A program made the position numbers and the translations under genes. The notes below the pieces were generated by a model that searched no databases, had not been told where the DNA came from, and was given only the letters and a program-made list of their open reading frames with translations. A stretch of 9,639 nt of DNA from the NCBI GenBank assembly GCA_012800625.1, contig JAAZIY010000252.1:1-9639 (forward strand). The letters run 5' to 3'. The stretch's first letter is position 1. The number at the start of each line of letters is the position of its first letter. This DNA comes from Lentisphaerota bacterium (GTDB lineage: Bacteria > Verrucomicrobiota > Lentisphaeria > Oligosphaerales > Oligosphaeraceae). This document shows, piece after piece, positions 6,773 to 9,639 of the stretch.

Positions 6773-6916
6773 GGCTTATGCCGCCGCGCGCCCGCCGCAA
6801 GTCGTTTGCCGCAAGCAACAAGCTCGACAGTAAAAACCCCGCTTGACTTGAGCTGTTCACAGATCGACTCGCGCGCCTCTTCGGGGGAGTTTTTATTTGA
6901 GGCAAATTCCCCCCAG
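6773..6916. other. Stretch after hgcB; possible gene remnant
   Basis: This is 144 bp between the hgcB stop and the direct repeat. On the minus strand, one frame different from hgcB, it reads SPEEARESICEQLKSSGV, then FTVELVACGKRLAAGARR, which looks like protein but has no convincing start and runs straight into the repeat. It may be the remnant of a gene cut by the repeat, or chance. No clear hairpin-plus-T terminator for the hgc operon is visible. Confidence 0.3.
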
Positions 6917-7207
6917 CTAGCAACACTCTCCACTGGAACAATCGCAAGAAGGCACGCCTCCTGTAAGCCAAGCTCTGATAATGGCACTGGCGCAACCGAC
7001 ATTTGCATCCACCGATATTGCGCTTGCCGGACAATTGAGAGCACATGCGCCGCACTCGATGCAATGGTCTTTATCGACGATTTGCGCTTTGCGATTTTGT
7101 ATGGCGAATACCCGGTGCGGACAGACTACGGCGCATATGCCGCATCCGATACATTTATCTTTGTCCAGTTTGAGCGTTACAAGGTCTTTCAAATAGGTAT
7201 GTTTCAT
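6917..7207 (-). CDS. hgcB: HgcB, 2[4Fe-4S] ferredoxin of mercury methylation
   Basis: This encodes 96 residues, the family's normal length (about 95). It has two ferredoxin motifs CxxCxxCxxxCP: C19, C22, C25, C29 (CIGCGICAVVCP) and C49, C52, C55, C59 (CIECGACALNCP). After them come the HgcB-specific single Cys (C72 in ANVGCAS) and the C-terminal vicinal pair C95-C96, here with two more Cys (C88, C90). Established knowledge: HgcB is a cytoplasmic partner of HgcA, reduces its corrinoid and probably passes Hg(II) through its C-terminal Cys. The ATG at 7207 has a GGAG site (7214-7217) that overlaps the hgcA stop by one base, with a 9-bp intergenic gap, so translation is probably coupled. The pair of hgcA motif and this ferredoxin makes the call firm. 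Confidence 0.95.
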   Translation of the reverse strand: MKHTYLKDLVTLKLDKDKCIGCGICAVVCPHRVFAIQNRKAQIVDKDHCIECGACALNCPASAISVDANVGCASAIIRAWLTGGVPSCDCSSGECC

Positions 7208-7216
7208 GATGGTCTC

Positions 7217-8239
7217 CTATCCGATCAGGCTGTTTATCAACACCATAACTGCTCCAAGCACAATCGAAACGAGGATCAACGGAATCGCCCTACTCATTTC
7301 TTTTGTAACCCCGGAAAAAGAGGTATAGGTTGATGATCCGGTGAAATTCATGGCGAGGTAGGCTGTTACGGATGGCAACGCCAGTATATAACCGACAGCA
7401 AGCATCCATGTCCCCACACTATACCATCCGTTTAACTGGCAGATGGCAATGGCCCAAAACAAGCCCATCAGCCAGCCTTTCCACGCGAAGGCCTTGCCGG
7501 GAATGAATGGGAGCAAGACGGGAGTAATCACGGTCCCGGCAATGACGGCCCCCATAAATGCGACAAAATCAGTGAGGCCAAATGGTCTCGCGACAAACAG
7601 ATTGATGATGAACAGAGCCCCGAATACCAACAGGGATTTCCGGGCGGCACTAACGAATTCAACCGGAGTTAAAACCAATCTGTCATAAAAGGTAAAACGA
7701 ACCTGCCGCATTGCTTCTGTTGCTTGGTTGCCGGAGGCAAGATATGCTTTGATGTCGCTAGCACGCACCGGTCCATATTGAACAGTGAACCCGGACTGCT
7801 TTGCCACCTTGTGAGCGCTCACACCCACCGCTCCGAGCTGGGGTAGTATCAACTTTCGATGCGTGACAACCCTGGAAAGCCCGGTTAGGGAAATACGGTT
7901 GACCAATTCATCTGTTCCAAAGGTTCCTTTGCCAGCGGCACACCAGACATTAACTCCTCGGGTATCGAGTATGAGCAACCAACAATCGAGGCCGGAGAGC
8001 TCTTTACGCAGAGAGTCAAACGTCAGTTTATAATTGGCACTCACCAGTACGGGTGAAGAGCTTTTCGGCAAGCCCACAGCATACAGCCCCGGCTCGATCT
8101 TATAGTTCATTCGGCCAATGCTCCAACGCACCTTCCATGCCCCAAATATATCTTTCATGGTCAACTGCGTTGCAACAGTCACAATGCCCCCTGAGCCGCC
8201 GCAACAGGTACTTTCTTTACTACAGCAACAACCGCTCAT
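7217..8239 (-). CDS. hgcA: HgcA, corrinoid-dependent mercury methyltransferase
   Basis: This encodes 340 residues, normal for HgcA. Residues 93-108 carry the diagnostic cap-helix motif NVWCAAGK followed by GTFGT; C100 would be the strictly conserved Cys that ligates cobalt of the corrinoid. Residues about 50-190 form the corrinoid-binding domain. About five membrane helices follow (roughly 202-219, 223-247, 254-272, 276-297, 319-339), also typical. Known function: HgcA takes a methyl group from the methyl-corrinoid path linked to the reductive acetyl-CoA pathway and transfers it to Hg(II), giving methylmercury, at the inner membrane. The start ATG at 8239 overlaps the regulator stop (ATGA) and has AGGAGG at 8247-8252, 7 bases away. 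Odd: the N-terminus MSGCCCSKESTCCGG has five Cys in 13 residues, which is not part of the HgcA core as I know it. Confidence 0.96.
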   Translation of the reverse strand: MSGCCCSKESTCCGGSGGIVTVATQLTMKDIFGAWKVRWSIGRMNYKIEPGLYAVGLPKSSSPVLVSANYKLTFDSLRKELSGLDCWLLILDTRGVNVWCAAGKGTFGTDELVNRISLTGLSRVVTHRKLILPQLGAVGVSAHKVAKQSGFTVQYGPVRASDIKAYLASGNQATEAMRQVRFTFYDRLVLTPVEFVSAARKSLLVFGALFIINLFVARPFGLTDFVAFMGAVIAGTVITPVLLPFIPGKAFAWKGWLMGLFWAIAICQLNGWYSVGTWMLAVGYILALPSVTAYLAMNFTGSSTYTSFSGVTKEMSRAIPLILVSIVLGAVMVLINSLIG

Positions 8240-8553
8240 TTACATTCCTCCTGCTCAGTCACATCACTGGCTGTTACTTTGGTGAGCCGCTCCAATAGTT
8301 CAACGGCATAGCGGCTACCGCTTTCATTGATGGAATAATGCGTCCACTTGCCCTCTTTTCGGGGAGTAACAATACCGCTTTTCAGGAGCACCTTCATATG
8401 ATGCGAGAGCGTTGGTTGCGTGATCACCAACTTCTCCAGCAAGATACAGGCGCACTTTTCACCGCTCTGCAACATTTCCAAGATCATCAGCCGGTTCTCA
8501 TCACAAAGAGCCTTGAAAACCTTGGCATTCTCAGCATAGTATCCGTGATTCAT
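8236..8553 (-). CDS. ArsR/SmtB-family metal-responsive repressor, first gene of the hgc operon
   Basis: This encodes 105 residues from ATG 8553, which has GAGG at 8561-8564 with 7-base spacing; a TTG at 8559 in frame is less likely. It is a typical winged-helix ArsR layout: KVFKALCDENRLMILEML, then the recognition helix ITQPTLSHHMKVLLKSGIV, then the wing RKEGKWTHYSIN. A Cys pair CAC (C34, C36) sits in the helix before the recognition helix, the position where ArsR proteins bind As(III)/Sb(III); C17 and C104 could be additional ligands. It overlaps hgcA by 4 bases, so the two are co-transcribed and probably translationally coupled. ArsR-like genes have been reported next to hgcAB in other methylators. 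The inducer (arsenic, mercury or another thiophilic metal) cannot be read from sequence. It probably represses its own promoter through the palindrome at 8579-8594. Confidence 0.9.
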   Translation of the reverse strand: MNHGYYAENAKVFKALCDENRLMILEMLQSGEKCACILLEKLVITQPTLSHHMKVLLKSGIVTPRKEGKWTHYSINESGSRYAVELLERLTKVTASDVTEQEECK

Positions 8554-8560
8554 AAACAAA

Positions 8561-8564
8561 CCTC
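8561..8564 (-). promoter_or_regulatory. Ribosome binding site deciding the regulator start
   Basis: On the minus strand GAGG lies 7 bases before ATG 8553, and 1 base before the in-frame TTG at 8559, which rules against the TTG. Confidence 0.6.
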
Positions 8565-8578
8565 ATATCGAAAAACAT

Positions 8579-8594
8579 CTATATGATAATATAG
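8579..8594. promoter_or_regulatory. Candidate ArsR operator palindrome
   Basis: CTATAT-GATA-ATATAG is a perfect 6-bp inverted repeat with a 4-bp spacer. It covers the -10 hexamer of the operon promoter (8588-8593), so a bound dimer would block RNA polymerase. ArsR-family operators are AT-rich imperfect palindromes at this position. That the neighbouring ArsR protein binds here is inference. Confidence 0.6.
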
Positions 8595-8616
8595 TTTCAC
8601 AGCCTTGGGATGTCAA
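8588..8616 (-). promoter_or_regulatory. Sigma-70-type promoter of the arsR-like/hgcA/hgcB operon
   Basis: On the minus strand TTGACA (8616-8611) matches the -35 consensus exactly, followed by a 17-bp spacer and TATATT (8593-8588) as -10. Transcription would start near 8581, leaving a leader of about 28 bases before ATG 8553. It is the best promoter match that I can see in the window. Confidence 0.75.
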
Positions 8617-8813
8617 TATGGGTTTAAAAATTTTGAAGCAAATTTTCTATTGTGCAAGTAGTAAAACCAAACGCAGCCTATTAACAGCCCAGGGTAAGCG
8701 AGGACACAGGCGAGCGTCACCCTGAGTAAAAGCCCCCGGAATCCGACGCCCCGCTAGGGATGCCCCCAATCCCCCAGACGACGAAAAATAAAGGCGGGGG
8801 AGCCGGTCGCATT
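8617..8813. other. Intergenic DNA upstream of the hgc promoter
   Basis: There is an AT-rich segment (to about 8660), then a G/C-rich stretch (about 8685-8805) with short palindromic pieces such as GGGTAAGCGAGGACACAGGCGAG followed by CACCC, and runs of C. Stops occur in the frames that I followed; I find no ORF or RNA gene. It looks like another dispersed intergenic repeat, but there is only one copy in the window. Confidence 0.35.
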
Positions 8814-8871
8814 GCCTCTTGGCGCTAGACCCCGTCTAAAAAGGTGTTCTGGCAGAATTTTGGACACGAAG
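8814..8871. repeat. 58-bp direct repeat, copy 2 (upstream side of hgcAB)
   Basis: It matches 6715-6772 in the same orientation with four substitutions and no gaps. It is also the left border of repeat C. The start-to-start distance between the copies is 2099 bp. Confidence 0.85.
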
Positions 8872-9085
8872 ACACACTAAAACACACTAAGGCGGACCAA
8901 CTCGTTTTCGTCTAAAAGGGGCATTAGGGCCAAAAATTTGCGTTTCCATTTGATTTCATCGTTTTTCTGCTTTGTCCGGCTCCCTTTTCCTAACAAACCA
9001 AAACGGGCACCGCATAAGCCCTTTGTGCCCCTTTGTGTCCTCCCCCTTTGTGTGACTTAGTGGCTAATGGACTTTTTGGACGGGT
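8828..9085. repeat. Palindromic MITE-like element C, 258 bp
   Basis: The left end is GACCCCGTCTAAAAAG and the right end CTTTTTGGACGGGTC, inverted copies that match the IS ends at 4723 and 6660. Inside the left end come 10-bp-type units GACACACTAA and AACACACTAA; inside the right end come CTTTGTGCCC, CTTTGTGTCC and CTTTGTGTGACTTAGTGG, their loose reverse complement. The centre has no ORF. Even the outer flanks are inverted: GCCTCTTGGCGCTA on the left and TTAACGCTAATAGGC on the right. Size, matching ends and lack of coding capacity fit a non-autonomous element. Confidence 0.7.
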
Positions 9086-9464
9086 CTTAAGTTAACGCTA
9101 ATAGGCAATGCAGCCGGCATTGGGTGCGGGAACGGGGAGCACGCTAAAGCGTGTACTACATACGGAAATCTTTACGGACAAGCAAATCCTCCCAGGCTAG
9201 GAGGAGCGGTGGCTCGAGCAAAAGCACTTTGAGCAGCATGGGGAGTAGTGTCTTCAAGTCAAAAAACCGTCATTTGAAAACGGCAGAAAACCGTCAAAAT
9301 CGACCGGCGCTGACACTTTTTGTTTTCTTCCAGTCTTCTTCACGGGCTTCGTATGAAATAACCCGCTTGTTCATTTGCTTTTTGTCTTCTTCCCCCGTTT
9401 TCCGCTCGGTTTTTTCCGTTTCGACACATCGAACGGTCGCCGGGCACAGACACAAGGAGGGCTT
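9086..9464. other. Hairpin-rich intergenic DNA, no gene
   Basis: It holds CACGC-TAAA-GCGTG (9140-9153) and CCTCC...GGAGG (9188-9204), then two AAACCGTCA copies within about 30 bp (around 9266-9297). The open frame from 9151 on the plus strand is low-complexity and Ser/Arg-rich, without a ribosome binding site, and overlaps the better supported start at 9465, so I do not call it. The rest is T-rich upstream sequence of the CxxC gene without a clear promoter. Confidence 0.4.
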
Positions 9465-9639
9465 ATGTCCGGTAATCAACGCAAAAAATGCGCGCGTTGC
9501 GGAAGAAGTTTCATAGCCAGCCGCTACAATTCACACAGCCAGTTATAATGCAAAATGGAGTGCCGACGCGAGCCGGGGGCATGGCGGAGATCACCGAACA
9601 GAAAGTGGGCTTGGTCAGTAAATACAGCAACTTGTGACG
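9465..9639 (+). pseudogene. Small CxxC zinc-finger gene with an in-frame TAA, cut off by the window edge
   Basis: AAGGAGG (9454-9460) lies 4 bases before ATG 9465, the only strong plus-strand start here. The frame reads MSGNQRKKCARCGRSF, then IASRYNSHSQL, then TAA (9546-9548), then continues in the same frame as CKMECRRE and stays open to the window end. Small bacterial zinc fingers of this kind usually read CxxCG.F....YC...CR, so the TAA stands where Tyr is expected and the second Cys pair (C, then C three residues later) follows in frame. This points to a nonsense mutation in a once complete finger. Alternatives are a genuine 27-residue peptide, readthrough, or an assembly error. A second frame (from ATG 9547) reads a short MQNGVPTRAGG peptide to a stop near 9637, so a frameshift is also possible. 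Confidence 0.5.

Noticed and set aside
6619..7064. Two minus-strand frames overlapping hgcB out of frame
   Set aside because: Their N-terminal parts are shadows of hgcB and their C-terminal parts translate repeat sequence; only the short stretch after hgcB is kept as a possible remnant.
6122..7333. Plus-strand open frame of 403 codons
   Set aside because: It runs antisense across the transposase 5' part, the IS end, the repeats and hgcB; the product has no coherent domain and no ribosome binding site.
6583..8626. Shared 13-mer AACCCATATTGAC upstream of the transposase (6583-6595) and at the hgc promoter on the other strand
   Set aside because: A single 13-base AT-rich match is expected about once by chance in a window of this size, and it does not extend.
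9151..9516. Plus-strand frame of 121 codons
   Set aside because: Low-complexity Ser/Arg product, no ribosome binding site, begins in a hairpin repeat and overlaps the better supported start at 9465.

Overview
The window looks like chromosomal DNA of a Gram-negative anaerobe. A TolC-type outer-membrane protein implies an outer membrane. A complete mercury-methylation pair, hgcA and hgcB, implies an anaerobe, because hgcAB is known almost only from anaerobic bacteria and archaea. The dense palindromic and GAAGACACAC-type intergenic repeats, together with a DUF4159 gene, fit a PVC-group sediment or digester lineage such as Lentisphaerota or Kiritimatiellota. That placement is inference and no marker gene fixes it.

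Left part (1-4263), all on the minus strand: a zinc-ribbon protein cut off by the window edge, a TolC-family outer-membrane efflux protein, an exported DUF4159 protein and a membrane-anchored DUF3014 protein. Repeats separate the first three. They abut the 3' end of the TolC gene and supply the stop codon of the DUF4159 gene. The last three genes lack clear Shine-Dalgarno sequences and sampled lines are GC-rich (roughly 60-70%).

Middle (4264-6728): a non-coding repeat zone with a 10-bp tandem array and seven strong hairpins. It is followed by a complete insertion sequence (4723-6660) with inverted ends GACCC(C)GTCCAAAAAG, a DDE transposase and a possible 7-bp target duplication TAAGTTA. The same end sequence recurs at other places in the window, so the dispersed repeats may be non-autonomous (MITE-like) relatives of this element.

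Right part (6715-8871): a compact minus-strand operon, ArsR-type regulator, then hgcA, then hgcB. It has ATGA overlap coupling, strong ribosome binding sites, a consensus-like sigma-70 promoter (TTGACA, 17 bp, TATATT) and a palindrome over the -10 that is a good operator candidate. HgcA carries methyl-corrinoid chemistry through its cap-helix Cys and five membrane helices; HgcB is the two-cluster ferredoxin that supplies electrons and binds mercury; the ArsR protein probably senses a thiophilic metal. The module is bracketed by two 58-bp direct repeats (54/58 identical), and sampled composition is lower in GC than the left genes, both consistent with acquisition or loss as a unit.

Far right (8872-9639): a 258-bp palindromic element, hairpin-rich intergenic DNA, and the start of a small CxxC zinc-finger gene with an in-frame TAA where the family would carry Tyr.
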